Assembly (NCBI RefSeq): GCF_014642835.1
Contig: NZ_BMJA01000002.1
Location: 409,713 to 473,712, forward strand
Reading direction: 5' to 3'
Source: Dyella nitratireducens
GTDB taxonomy: Bacteria > Pseudomonadota > Gammaproteobacteria > Xanthomonadales > Rhodanobacteraceae
Length of the DNA stretch: 64,000 nt
Under the pieces are notes generated by a model that was given only the letters and a program-made list of their open reading frames with translations, was not told where the DNA came from and made no database searches. Of this stretch, positions 17,921 through 26,771 are shown piece by piece (the first letter of the stretch is position 1; every line of letters begins with the position of its first letter). The translations under genes and the position numbers were made by a program.

Positions 17921-18805
17921 ATGTCTCGTTCCGTAAGCTTTGCGGCGCTGTGGTCCGGCATGCGCGCTGCCGTGCAGTGGCGATTGTTGTTGCTGTGGCT
18001 GCTGATCATGCTGATTCCCGCCACGCTGTTCGTCTTGCCGCTGTGGAAGATGCTGGGCGGGTTGCTCGATACCTCGGTACATTCGGCCGAATGGGCGCAA
18101 CAGTTCAATGCCATCATGTTCACCGACGTGGTCACCAGCTTTTTCGATCACCCGCAATGGCTGGCGACGGGCTTCGTCGTTGCATTGGTCTGCAGCGTGT
18201 TGCTGTCGCCATTTCTGGCCGGCATGGTGATCGGCAGCGGCCGGGCAGGGCGAGTGCTGGGCTTTGGGCCTTTGCTGCAGAGCGGCCTGGTGGAATACGG
18301 CCGCATGTTCCGTTTGTTGCTGTGGTCGCTGATTCCCTACGGCGTGGCGATCGGCGTGCACTTGTTGGGTACGCACCTGGCGGATAAGCATGCAGAACAA
18401 GCCGTGCTGGAATCGCAGGCAGATCGGTATGCCCACGTGGCGCAATGGATATTCTTGATCGTGTTCGTGCTGATGCAATCGATCGTGGAATCGGCGCGGG
18501 CGGCGTTCATTGCCGATACCTCGCTGCGTTCGGCAACACGTGCGATGTGGCGCGGCATCAAGCAGCTGTTCAAGCAGCCGGTGAAGACCTTGCTGTTCTA
18601 TTTGGCGGTCACGTTAGTGGGGCTGATACTGGCGTCCGTGTTTGGCTTGCTGCGCATCCATGTGACGGCCGTAGGCGTGGGTGGATTTGTGCTGGCTTTG
18701 TTGCTTGGTCAGCTGATCGTGCTTGCCGCCGGCTGGATGCGTACGGCACGATTGTTTGCACTGGCGGAAGTGGCGCGTGTCGTCATGCCAGCGCGAATTG
18801 CATAG
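17921..18805 (+). CDS. Multi-pass inner-membrane protein of unknown function
   Basis: About 294 residues with some six hydrophobic segments: ~22-48, ~80-105, ~130-155, ~170-190, ~225-250 and ~255-285. No catalytic motif was recognised. The ATG at 17921 has GAGGG eight bases before it; a GTG at 17906 in the same frame would give a GTGA overlap with the peptidase stop. Either way the gene is coupled to the M1 peptidase, so a shared envelope role or peptide-product transport is possible but unsupported. A REPIN follows immediately. Confidence 0.7.
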   Translation: MSRSVSFAALWSGMRAAVQWRLLLLWLLIMLIPATLFVLPLWKMLGGLLDTSVHSAEWAQQFNAIMFTDVVTSFFDHPQWLATGFVVALVCSVLLSPFLAGMVIGSGRAGRVLGFGPLLQSGLVEYGRMFRLLLWSLIPYGVAIGVHLLGTHLADKHAEQAVLESQADRYAHVAQWIFLIVFVLMQSIVESARAAFIADTSLRSATRAMWRGIKQLFKQPVKTLLFYLAVTLVGLILASVFGLLRIHVTAVGVGGFVLALLLGQLIVLAAGWMRTARLFALAEVARVVMPARIA

Positions 18806-18811
18806 TAGCGG

Positions 18812-18889
18812 CGTAGGTTGGGTTAGCGAAGCGTAACCCAACATTTCAGAGCGACATTGTTGGGTTACGCTTTGCTAACCCAACCTACG
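18812..18889. repeat. REPIN copy 2 (left flank of the RAYT gene)
   Basis: Paired inverted REPs with the core TAGGTTGGGTTAGCG. The right-hand unit contains the stop codon of the minus-strand RAYT gene (CTA at 18885-18887), so transposase gene and repeat physically overlap. The inner sequence shows small changes (AGCGAAGCG and GCTTTGC) compared with the other copies. Confidence 0.92.
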
Positions 18890-19427
18890 TTTTACCGCAT
18901 TGCTTCACCTTTCTGGCCAGCATCATCAGGATCGCACGCCCAATTAAGGGTGATAAGCCCTCGCCGTATATGTATCGGTGTATGGATGAGTAGGGCCAAT
19001 CACTTGCTCTGGCTACGTGGCCGTGTTTGACGGGATTGATGTGTACGTAATCAACATGGCTCTGCAAATCGCTTTCGTCCCGTATCTGATGTTCCCAAAA
19101 ACGGCGCTGCCAGATTTCGCGTTCACCCTTGTGTTGTCTTGAAGAACGGATCACCTCTTCTCGTTCGACGGACTTTGAAAAATGCTGCTTTATTAGTCGC
19201 CAGCGTTTTGAATAGTCAGGATCATGGTCCGGCATGCTCCAGATGGCATGCATATGCTCGGGGAGTACGACCCAGGCGATGATATGGAAGGGATGGTGTG
19301 TTTTTACGTGTCTAACTGCTTGTCGGAGAGTATCGATTCGATCAATAAGCAGTGAGCTGGTGCGATTTGCGAGATTGACGGTAAAAAAGTAGGCGGCACC
19401 TGGCGCTTTGATGCGTCTGTAGCGCAT
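18885..19427 (-). mobile_element. REP-associated tyrosine transposase (RAYT, Y1_Tnp)
   Basis: A 180-residue single-domain Y1 transposase of the IS200-like TnpA_REP group. The metal-binding HUH motif is PEHMHAIW (~60-67) and the catalytic tyrosine lies in HVDYVHINPVKHG (~133), the hallmark of RAYTs; WEHQIRDESDLQ precedes it as usual. RAYTs nick and join single-stranded DNA at REP hairpins and are thought to spread REPINs. Here REPINs sit on both sides (18812-18889 and 19460-19540), the expected arrangement for a RAYT and its cognate repeats. Reading frame and motifs are intact, so the enzyme may be active. RAYTs are usually single-copy and vertically inherited. Confidence 0.93.
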
Positions 19428-19459
19428 TCGTCTCTCCTTAGACGTTGTTGTACGTAGGT

Positions 19460-19540
19460 GTAGGTTGGGTTAGCGCAGCGTAACCCAACGTTGCTTCGAT
19501 CGAAGATTTGTTGGGTTACGCTTCGCTAACCCAACCTACG
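19460..19540. repeat. REPIN copy 3 (right flank of the RAYT gene)
   Basis: Paired inverted REPs with core TAGGTTGGGTTAGCG and a spacer of about 20 bases. It lies about 30 bp upstream of the RAYT start and four bases from the stop codon of the converging GNAT gene at 19544. Confidence 0.92.
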
Positions 19541-19543
19541 TAC

Positions 19544-20086
19544 TCACGCAAAGGCGTGGCGCCGGAAGTCGCGGTGCGGTGGGTAGTAGGCAAAAACATG
19601 GTTGTCGCTACCGAAGAAATCGATGTCTTCGATGTGTTCGCCACCGAGCCGTTCGGCGACGCGATCAGAGGCTTCATTACCGACACGCACCAGACTGATC
19701 ACGCGCTGCAACTGCAAGTGGTTCCAGGCGTAATCCAGGATGGTGGTGCCCGCCTCGGTGGCGTAGCCATGGTGGCGATGGTCGGGTTTGAGCATCCAGC
19801 CCATTTCCACGTCCGGCCAGCCCTCCGGATGCAGCAGTCCTGCGCGGCCGATGAATTCGCCGGTGGCTTTCAGTTCCAACGCCCACATGCCGTAGCCGCG
19901 CAATTGCCAGTGACCAATCAACATGGCTAGCGAACGCCATGCATTGGTGCGGTCCAGCGGCAGGCCATCGCCGATCCAGCGTGTGCTCTCCGGATCGGCA
20001 AGCATCGCGGCGTAGTCGTCAAAGTGGCGTTCGGTCAGCGCGCTAAGGCGGAGGCGTTCGGTCTCAAGGGTGGGAATCTCGATCAT
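19544..20086 (-). CDS. GNAT acetyltransferase (RimJ/RimL type)
   Basis: A 180-residue GNAT protein. It opens with the typical LETERLRLSALTERHFDDYAAM, and the acetyl-CoA-binding motif A appears around PDHRHHGYATEAGTTILDYAW (arginine/glycine loop plus helix), with RVISLVRVGNEASDRVAERLGG as motif B. RimJ/RimL-like enzymes acetylate N-terminal amines of ribosomal proteins or small amines; the true substrate is unknown. Its ATG overlaps the stop of the SET-domain gene (ATGA), making a two-gene operon of protein- or amine-modifying enzymes. The stop lies four bases from a REPIN. Confidence 0.9.
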   Translation of the reverse strand: MIEIPTLETERLRLSALTERHFDDYAAMLADPESTRWIGDGLPLDRTNAWRSLAMLIGHWQLRGYGMWALELKATGEFIGRAGLLHPEGWPDVEMGWMLKPDHRHHGYATEAGTTILDYAWNHLQLQRVISLVRVGNEASDRVAERLGGEHIEDIDFFGSDNHVFAYYPPHRDFRRHAFA

Positions 20087-20562
20087 TGCTGGTCAATCGC
20101 CAAGCTCGCACTATCCAGCACTCTGGCCAGGGCACGGGTGCTGGTCATCAGGCTCTCGTCCCAGGGCAGACCCACAATTTTCTCACCGGTGGCGGTGTCG
20201 ATGAAGTCTTCCTCCTGCCCGGGCGGCAGCAGGTGACGGTAATCCACGGTGATCTCGCTGCCGGCGGGCAGGTCGTGCAGGGCGAATACAAAGCCCAGGT
20301 GCCATAGGCCCGTCGGGGCAAAGCTGTGATTGATGTAGCACTCGTCCGGCCACTCCGGTGACAGCGTGTAGCGGTCTTCGAACCAGCGGGCGCTGGCGTA
20401 CATCTGGTCGGGTTTAGCCAGCAGTTCATCCAGCCGGTAAGTGCGCTCGATGGTGTCCGGCGCGGTGATGATGCGCCCAGTTTCCACGTCTTCTTCCAGA
20501 AACAACCCCTTGCCCGCACCACGGATCGTGGAGGCATCAATGCGATAGCGGGGCAGGATCAT
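20083..20562 (-). CDS. SET-domain protein (putative lysine methyltransferase)
   Basis: A 159-residue protein consisting of little more than a SET domain. Visible are the N-terminal GAGKGLFLEEDVETGRII, the pseudoknot-forming INHSFAPTG (the NHS motif of SET enzymes) and EITVDY (the ExxxDY catalytic tyrosine). The start was set at ATG 20562 (MILPRYRIDA); the open frame upstream shadows the next gene. SET proteins use S-adenosylmethionine to methylate lysines, mostly on histones in eukaryotes; bacterial targets are largely unknown. Pre- and post-SET cysteines are absent. It is translationally coupled to the GNAT gene. Confidence 0.83.
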   Translation of the reverse strand: MILPRYRIDASTIRGAGKGLFLEEDVETGRIITAPDTIERTYRLDELLAKPDQMYASARWFEDRYTLSPEWPDECYINHSFAPTGLWHLGFVFALHDLPAGSEITVDYRHLLPPGQEEDFIDTATGEKIVGLPWDESLMTSTRALARVLDSASLAIDQQ

Positions 20563-20668
20563 GGTTGGTTGGCGGCGGCGGATAAGGTTTCGGCGCGGCG
20601 GAGTGTAGCGCAAGCGATGCATGAAGATACGACCCGCGCAAGCGGGCCGTATCGAGGTTTCCGAGCGA

Positions 20669-21022
20669 TTAGTCCTGAGTGGCCTCTGCCGTGGCCGCTT
20701 TGGACTTTTTGGCGTGTTTGGGCTTGGCCGGTGCATCGGCGGGCGCCTTCGCACCCTCGCCACTGAGCAGGATCGCGTCGTGATTGCGCTCCAGCGTGGC
20801 AGGGCCGATGCCCTTTACCTGCGACAATTCGTCCGCGCTCTTGAACGGGCCGTGCTCGTCGCGGAAGGCGACGATGGCTTTCGCCTTGGCCAGGCCGATG
20901 CCGTCCAGCGACTTGGCAATGGTCTCGGCGTCCGCGGTGTTGATGTTGACCGGCGTTGCAGCGAAAGCGGGCAGCGCGAGCGACAAGGCCAAGCCGGCGA
21001 TGGCGGCGAGTTTTTTCAGCAT
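20669..21022 (-). CDS. Secreted helix-hairpin-helix (ComEA-like) protein
   Basis: A 117-residue protein with a signal peptide (MLKKLAAIAGLALSLALPAFA) and one ComEA-type double HhH domain: VNINTADAETIAKSLDGIGLAKAKAIVAFR and the second hairpin VKGIGPATLERN. The tail is rich in Lys/Ala/Pro. ComEA-like proteins bind double-stranded DNA in the periplasm during natural transformation; short relatives are also found as general HhH proteins. The ATG at 21022 is preceded by AGGGAGA, and the longer frame would bury the signal peptide. The pil genes elsewhere in the window are compatible with DNA uptake but are not linked to it. Confidence 0.87.
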   Translation of the reverse strand: MLKKLAAIAGLALSLALPAFAATPVNINTADAETIAKSLDGIGLAKAKAIVAFRDEHGPFKSADELSQVKGIGPATLERNHDAILLSGEGAKAPADAPAKPKHAKKSKAATAEATQD

Positions 21023-21286
21023 GATGGTTCTCCCTGAGGTATGAGTGAGCGGCTTTTTCCTGCCGCGCATTCACTTTGCGTTGTTGCATACGTGGGAGCC
21101 CAGTCGGTGAAGCGCGTACCGAAATAGCTGAGTTGCGCCCCTGTGAGTGTCATCCAGACACTGTCAAGGTTGTGAGCGCGGATATCGCACCGTTGTGACG
21201 AAGCGGTGCGGCATGTTCTCCTGCAGCAAGAGTTGCGATGCTCCGCGCTGTTAAAATCGCGCTTTCCTTTACCTCATGGAGTCCGT
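21023..21286. promoter_or_regulatory. Divergent promoter region (HhH gene / M20 peptidase)
   Basis: This 264-bp gap must hold both promoters. A hairpin CGCACCG...CGGTGCG lies at 21186-21210. TTAAAAT at 21251-21257 is a possible -10 for the M20 gene. No clear -35 could be assigned. Confidence 0.3.
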
Positions 21287-22704
<1,418 letters not shown>

Positions 22705-22708
<4 letters not shown>

Positions 22709-23400
22709 GCGATATCGCCGCCAATTGGGCTGCGGTGCGCCGGCGGGTAGACGCGGCTTGCCGCGAGGCGGGCCGCAACCCGGCGGAAGTATCCGTACTG
22801 CCAGTGAGCAAAACCTTCGGCGCGGATGTGGTCCGGGCCGCACTGGGGCTGGGCCTGTATCGCTTCGGCGAAAACAAAGTGCAGGAAATTCGCGAGAAGG
22901 CGGCTGCCTTGGCTGGCGAGACGATCGACTGGGTGGTGATCGGCCACCTGCAAACCAACAAGGCCAGGGACGTGGCGCGGCTGGCCAGCGAGGTGCAATC
23001 GCTGGACCGGCTGGAGCTGGCCGAGGCGCTGCAGCACCGCCTGGACGTTGAAAATCGTAGCCTCGACGTGCTGGTGCAGGTCAAGACCGCCCGCGAGGAG
23101 ACCAAGCAGGGTCTACCCGCGGACGCATTACCGGACTTCCTCCAGCAACTGCGCGCCTTCCCCAGGCTGCGTGTGAAGGGCCTGATGACACTGGCAACTC
23201 TTTCCGAGGATACGGGGGAGGTGCGGGCGTGCTTCCGCCAACTGCGTGAATGGCGCGACCGCTGTGCTGCGGAAGGGTACGAGCTCCCGAAGCTTTCCAT
23301 GGGCATGAGCGGCGATTTCCCGCTGGCGATTGCCGAAGGCGCCACCGAGGTGCGGATCGGAACCGCTATTTTTGGTAGCCGTTCGTACGCCTCTGCATGA
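22705..23400 (+). CDS. yggS: YggS-family PLP homeostasis protein
   Basis: A 231-residue protein of the alanine-racemase N-terminal fold. The PLP lysine is in LPVSKTF (~36); other marks are RFGENKVQEI, WVVIGHLQTNKAR, LMTLATLSED, LSMGMSGDFPLAI and VRIGTAIFG. YggS/PLPBP binds PLP without being an enzyme and keeps free PLP and amino/keto-acid pools balanced. In many gammaproteobacteria the gene lies near pilT or proC; here it overlaps the M20 peptidase by ATGA (start ATG 22705). The frame is open far upstream only as a shadow of the peptidase gene. Confidence 0.93.
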
Positions 23401-23656
23401 GACTTCGCCCGCAAAATCCGTAAATGTTCCGAAAAATTTTTGAGCGAGCGCTTACAGGTAAACCTAAGTTTCTTCTGATAAGCCTTGTAAATCAAATGGT
23501 TGAAGTGATTCAAAACGGAAATTCGACTTTCCAAACGATAGGGTTCAGTTAACCTGATCCGAACAAGTCGCCGATAGGGCTTTGTTACCTTCACTGCTTC
23601 GTCACGGCCGCCGCAGGGGGCGACGGCCGGACTGGTAACCGCCCAGAGATCACCGA
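23401..23656. promoter_or_regulatory. Candidate structured 5' leader of the NlpC/P60 gene
   Basis: The 256-bp gap is AT-richer on its left side and then shows nested complementary segments right before the NlpC/P60 ATG. GTTACC (23584-23589) can pair with GGTAAC (23634-23639), enclosing GTC-A-CGGCCG (23601-23610) that pairs with CGGCCGGAC (23624-23632) around a 13-base loop CCGCAGGGGGCGA. It does not match any riboswitch that I can recall well (not GEMM-I). It could sequester the start region or mark a protein-binding leader. Confidence 0.4.
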
Positions 23657-24391
23657 ATGCCAAACACGCGACTTGTACTCGCCGCGCTTGCCACGGCTAT
23701 GTGCTTTTCAGGCACCGCTTTCGCCGCCGACACGAGCAGCAGCATTCAGGCCCAGGTTTCCGGAAAGTTTTCCTCCGTCTTGATGAGCCCGCTGGCCGCC
23801 TTCACGCCCGCCGCGGCAATGGCCCAGTCCACGCTTCCCACCCAGCTTCCCTTCACCACGGTGACGTCTGCCAAGGACATTACCGCCGGCAATGCCGCTG
23901 CCAAGGCGGATGATGGCGACGACGCTGCGCAGTTCAGCGATGCCAAGACCAGCCAAGGCCTGCGCGACATGCTGATCGGTTTGGCGATGGAGCTGCGCCA
24001 CGTGCGCTACGTGCGCGGTGGCCGTGATCCTTCCACCGGTTTCGATTGCAGCGGCTTCGTCCGTTACGTGTTTGAACGTGCCATCGGCCTGCAGTTGCCA
24101 AGCAATTCGGCCTCGCAGTATCTGGTCGGCAAGATCATTCACCGCGACGACATGCAGCCGGGCGACTTGGTGTTCTTCCGCAACACCACCACCAGTCGCC
24201 ATGGCCGTAGCAAGGGCGGCATCTCGCACGTGGCGATCTACATTGGCCAAGGCCGCTTTATCCATTCTCCGCGCCGCGGCGAGTCCGTGCGCGTGGACAA
24301 TCTCTCCGACAGCTACTGGGCCAAGCGCTTTGCCGGCGCCCGCCGCCCGGAAGCCATGGCCCAGATCGATGCGGGCGCGCACAACGGTTGA
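23657..24391 (+). CDS. Secreted NlpC/P60 cell-wall endopeptidase
   Basis: A 244-residue protein with a signal peptide (cleaved after TAFAA, ~24), a low-complexity Ala/Thr linker (~25-100) and a C-terminal NlpC/P60 domain. The catalytic cysteine is in STGFDCSGFVRYVF (~Cys132) and the histidine in GGISHVAIYIG; QPGDLVFF is also typical. Such enzymes cut the gamma-D-Glu-diaminopimelate bond in peptidoglycan peptides. It is a monocistronic unit: a structured leader precedes it and a strong terminator follows. Confidence 0.92.
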   Translation: MPNTRLVLAALATAMCFSGTAFAADTSSSIQAQVSGKFSSVLMSPLAAFTPAAAMAQSTLPTQLPFTTVTSAKDITAGNAAAKADDGDDAAQFSDAKTSQGLRDMLIGLAMELRHVRYVRGGRDPSTGFDCSGFVRYVFERAIGLQLPSNSASQYLVGKIIHRDDMQPGDLVFFRNTTTSRHGRSKGGISHVAIYIGQGRFIHSPRRGESVRVDNLSDSYWAKRFAGARRPEAMAQIDAGAHNG

Positions 24392-24416
24392 TTTTCCGGT
24401 AATGACGCTTGTGAAA

Positions 24417-24443
24417 GGCCACCCTCATGGGTGGCCTTTTTTT
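24417..24443 (+). terminator. Rho-independent terminator after the NlpC/P60 gene
   Basis: GGCCACCCTCATGGGTGGCC forms an eight-base-pair stem with a tetraloop and is followed by seven T residues. Confidence 0.93.
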
Positions 24444-24466
24444 GTTTGTTGTGCGCGTCGCGACGC

Positions 24467-24578
24467 GTAGGTTGGGTTAGCGCAGCGTAACCCAACAAGT
24501 CCCAGTCAAAGCAGTTGTTGAGCTATGCGGTGCTGGCGCCAGCATTGGTTGGGTTACGCTGCGCGAACCCAACCTACG
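24467..24578. repeat. REPIN copy 4 (long spacer)
   Basis: Inverted REP pair with a spacer of about 50 bases, the longest in the window. The spacer contains its own hairpin (TGCTGGCGCCAGCA). The right unit has a GCGCGAACCC change from the usual GCGCTAACCC. Confidence 0.9.
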
Positions 24579-24609
24579 TGCTCATTACAAACCTAGAAAA
24601 CTCGCCCTT

Positions 24610-25263
24610 ATGCCCACCCGTCTTCCACCCGTCACGCTTTATCTGCTTATCGCCAACATCGTGGTGTTCCTGCTGCAGCAAGTGATGCACGACACCTTGG
24701 TCGCGCATTTCGCGCTATGGCCATGGGGGCCGGACCAGGTGGCGCAGTTATCAGACGGCAGCATCACGGCGATCGGCTTCCGGCCGTGGCAACTCGTTAC
24801 CTATGCTTTTATGCATGGCAGCATCCAACACATCTTTTTCAACATGTTTGCGCTGTACATGTTCGGCGGTGCCATCGAGCAGACCTTCGGTGCCCGCCCT
24901 TTCACGCTTTATTACTTCGTGTGCCTGATCACCGCCGCGCTGACGCAGCTGCTGGTGGTGAAGTACTTCACGCACGGCTTCGAGCCTACGCTCGGCGCAT
25001 CCGGCGCCATCTTCGGGCTGCTGCTGGCGTTCGGCATGCTTTACCCGCACGAGCGCCTGATGCTGATCTTCCTGCCGATACCCATTCCTGCATGGCTGTT
25101 TGTGATCGGCTATGGCGCCGTGGAGCTGGTGCTGGGCGTGGGTGGATGGCAGGCGAACGTTGCGCATTTCGCCCACCTTGGCGGTATGCTGGGCGGCTTC
25201 TTGATGATCGAGTATTGGCGCGGCAAGTTTCCAATTAAACCCAAACGCCGTTTGATGCGCTGA
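24610..25263 (+). CDS. Rhomboid-family intramembrane serine protease
   Basis: A 217-residue membrane protein with about six helices. The catalytic serine is in LGASGAIFGLLLAF (GxSG, helix 4) and the histidine in FAHLGGMLGG (helix 6). The HGSIQHIFFNMFALYMFG segment is the rhomboid L1/helix 2 signature. Such proteases cut other proteins' transmembrane segments; targets are unknown. The ATG at 24610 follows a REPIN, and the amino-acid permease begins 25 bases after the stop, so the two may be co-transcribed. Confidence 0.92.
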   Translation: MPTRLPPVTLYLLIANIVVFLLQQVMHDTLVAHFALWPWGPDQVAQLSDGSITAIGFRPWQLVTYAFMHGSIQHIFFNMFALYMFGGAIEQTFGARPFTLYYFVCLITAALTQLLVVKYFTHGFEPTLGASGAIFGLLLAFGMLYPHERLMLIFLPIPIPAWLFVIGYGAVELVLGVGGWQANVAHFAHLGGMLGGFLMIEYWRGKFPIKPKRRLMR

Positions 25264-25288
25264 ACCATTTCCATAGGGCGGGAAAACC

Positions 25289-26656
25289 ATGACGCAACAC
25301 TTGCAGCGCCGGCTGATGCCGCGCCACATCACCTTCATGGCGCTGGGCATGGCCATTGGCACGGGCCTGTTCCTCGGCTCGGCCAGCACCATCCAGCTGG
25401 CCGGCCCTTCGGTGTTGTTCGCGTATATGTTTGGCGGCCTGATGATCTTCATCATCATGCGCGCGCTGGGCGAAATGGCCGTGCATGATCCGGTCGCCGG
25501 TTCGTTCAGCAGCTACGCGCATCGTTACCTGGGGCCGTTCGCCGGCTACGTCACCGGTTGGAACTACTGGTTGCTGATGGTGGGCGTAGGCATGGCCGAA
25601 AGCACCGGTGTCGGTATCTACATGAGGCAGTGGTTTCCCGACTTGCCGCAATGGATCTGGGTGCTCGGCAGCGTGGTGATGATCGGTTCGTTGAATCTCA
25701 TGGCGGTGAAGGTGTACGGCGAGATGGAATTCTGGTTCACCATGATCAAAGTGGTGACCGTGGTGCTGATGATTCTGGGTGGCGCCGGCATGATCTGGCT
25801 GGGTTGGGGCAATGGCGGACACCCGGTGGGCCTTTCCAACCTGTGGAGCCATGGCGGGTGGTTCCCTCATGGATTCGTGGGCATGGTGTTGGCGTTGCCC
25901 GTGGTGGTGTTCTCGTTCGGTGGCATTGAAACGGTCGGCATGGCAGCGGGCGAAGCTTCGCAGCCGGAACGCACCATTCCGCGTGCCGTCAATTCAGTGT
26001 TGTGGCGCATCCTGATTTTCTACGTGGGTGCGCTGTTCGTCATCATGGCGATCTATCCTTGGAACCAGATCGGCACCCAGGGCAGCCCGTTCGTTACCAC
26101 CTTCGACAAACTCGGTATAGCGCAGGCGGCGGGTGTGATCAATTTCGTGCTGATCACTGCCGCGTTGTCCGGCTTCAACAGCACGACTTTTAGCGGCAGC
26201 CGCATGCTCTACAGCCTGGCCAACAAGGGGCAGGCGCCGGCCTTCCTGGCCAAGGTGAGTACACATGGCGTGCCAACCCGCGGCGTATTGGTCTCGCTGG
26301 CGTGCCTGCTGATCGGCGTGGTGCTCAACTACGAGCTGCCCAAGCGCATTTTCGAGACGATGATGTCGATCCTCTCGTTCAATACCGTGTGGACGTGGTC
26401 GATGGTGCTGATTGCGCACTTCAGCTTCCGCCGCCGCTTTGGCAAGACCGCGTTTCCGCTGCGTGGCTGGCCGATCACGAGCGCCATCTGCTTGGCGTTC
26501 CTGATGTTCGTGCTGGTGATGTTGGGCTATCACCCGGACACGCGCGTAGCGTTGTACGTGGGCGCGGCGTGGGTGGTGTTGCTCACGGTGGCGTATTTTG
26601 TATTCGGCATCGGGAAGCGGATGGCGGTCGCTGCAGTGGATGCGAATGCGGCTTGA
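25289..26656 (+). CDS. Amino-acid permease, AAT family (ProY-like)
   Basis: A 455-residue APC-superfamily transporter with twelve predicted membrane helices. MALGMAIGTGLFLGSA is the unwound helix 1 substrate site, and SFGGIETVGMAAGEA is the conserved helix 6 region. The whole sequence follows E. coli ProY closely by eye (for example FYVGALFVIMAIYPWNQIGTQGSPF), so proton-coupled uptake of proline or another neutral amino acid is likely, though specificity cannot be fixed. It ends before a hairpin that separates it from the converging rapA gene. Confidence 0.88.
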   Translation: MTQHLQRRLMPRHITFMALGMAIGTGLFLGSASTIQLAGPSVLFAYMFGGLMIFIIMRALGEMAVHDPVAGSFSSYAHRYLGPFAGYVTGWNYWLLMVGVGMAESTGVGIYMRQWFPDLPQWIWVLGSVVMIGSLNLMAVKVYGEMEFWFTMIKVVTVVLMILGGAGMIWLGWGNGGHPVGLSNLWSHGGWFPHGFVGMVLALPVVVFSFGGIETVGMAAGEASQPERTIPRAVNSVLWRILIFYVGALFVIMAIYPWNQIGTQGSPFVTTFDKLGIAQAAGVINFVLITAALSGFNSTTFSGSRMLYSLANKGQAPAFLAKVSTHGVPTRGVLVSLACLLIGVVLNYELPKRIFETMMSILSFNTVWTWSMVLIAHFSFRRRFGKTAFPLRGWPITSAICLAFLMFVLVMLGYHPDTRVALYVGAAWVVLLTVAYFVFGIGKRMAVAAVDANAA

Positions 26657-26695
26657 TGGCTGCGTGATTTATTCTTCTCCGTGGAAATTTACCAA

Positions 26696-26735
26696 TATGG
26701 CCGCCATTCCCGCTCTGGCGGAAATGGCGGCCATA
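26696..26735. terminator. Hairpin between converging permease and rapA genes
   Basis: TATGGCCGCCATT and its exact reverse complement form a 13-bp stem with a 14-base loop that itself can pair (CCGC/GCGG). There is no T tract on either side, so it is a bidirectional stem that may stabilise or end both transcripts. Confidence 0.55.
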
Positions 26736-26771
26736 AGGAAACAGAAAGTTCTTGGTCCGGAGCAGAACGGC

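Noticed and set aside
18885-19427. RAYT as an ordinary IS200/IS605 insertion
   Set aside because: It lacks a TnpB partner and IS200 ends, and the flanking repeats are REPINs, not terminal hairpins of an insertion sequence.
23401-23656. c-di-GMP (GEMM-I) riboswitch before the NlpC/P60 gene
   Set aside because: The conserved GEMM sequence ACGCACAGGGCAAACC is absent.
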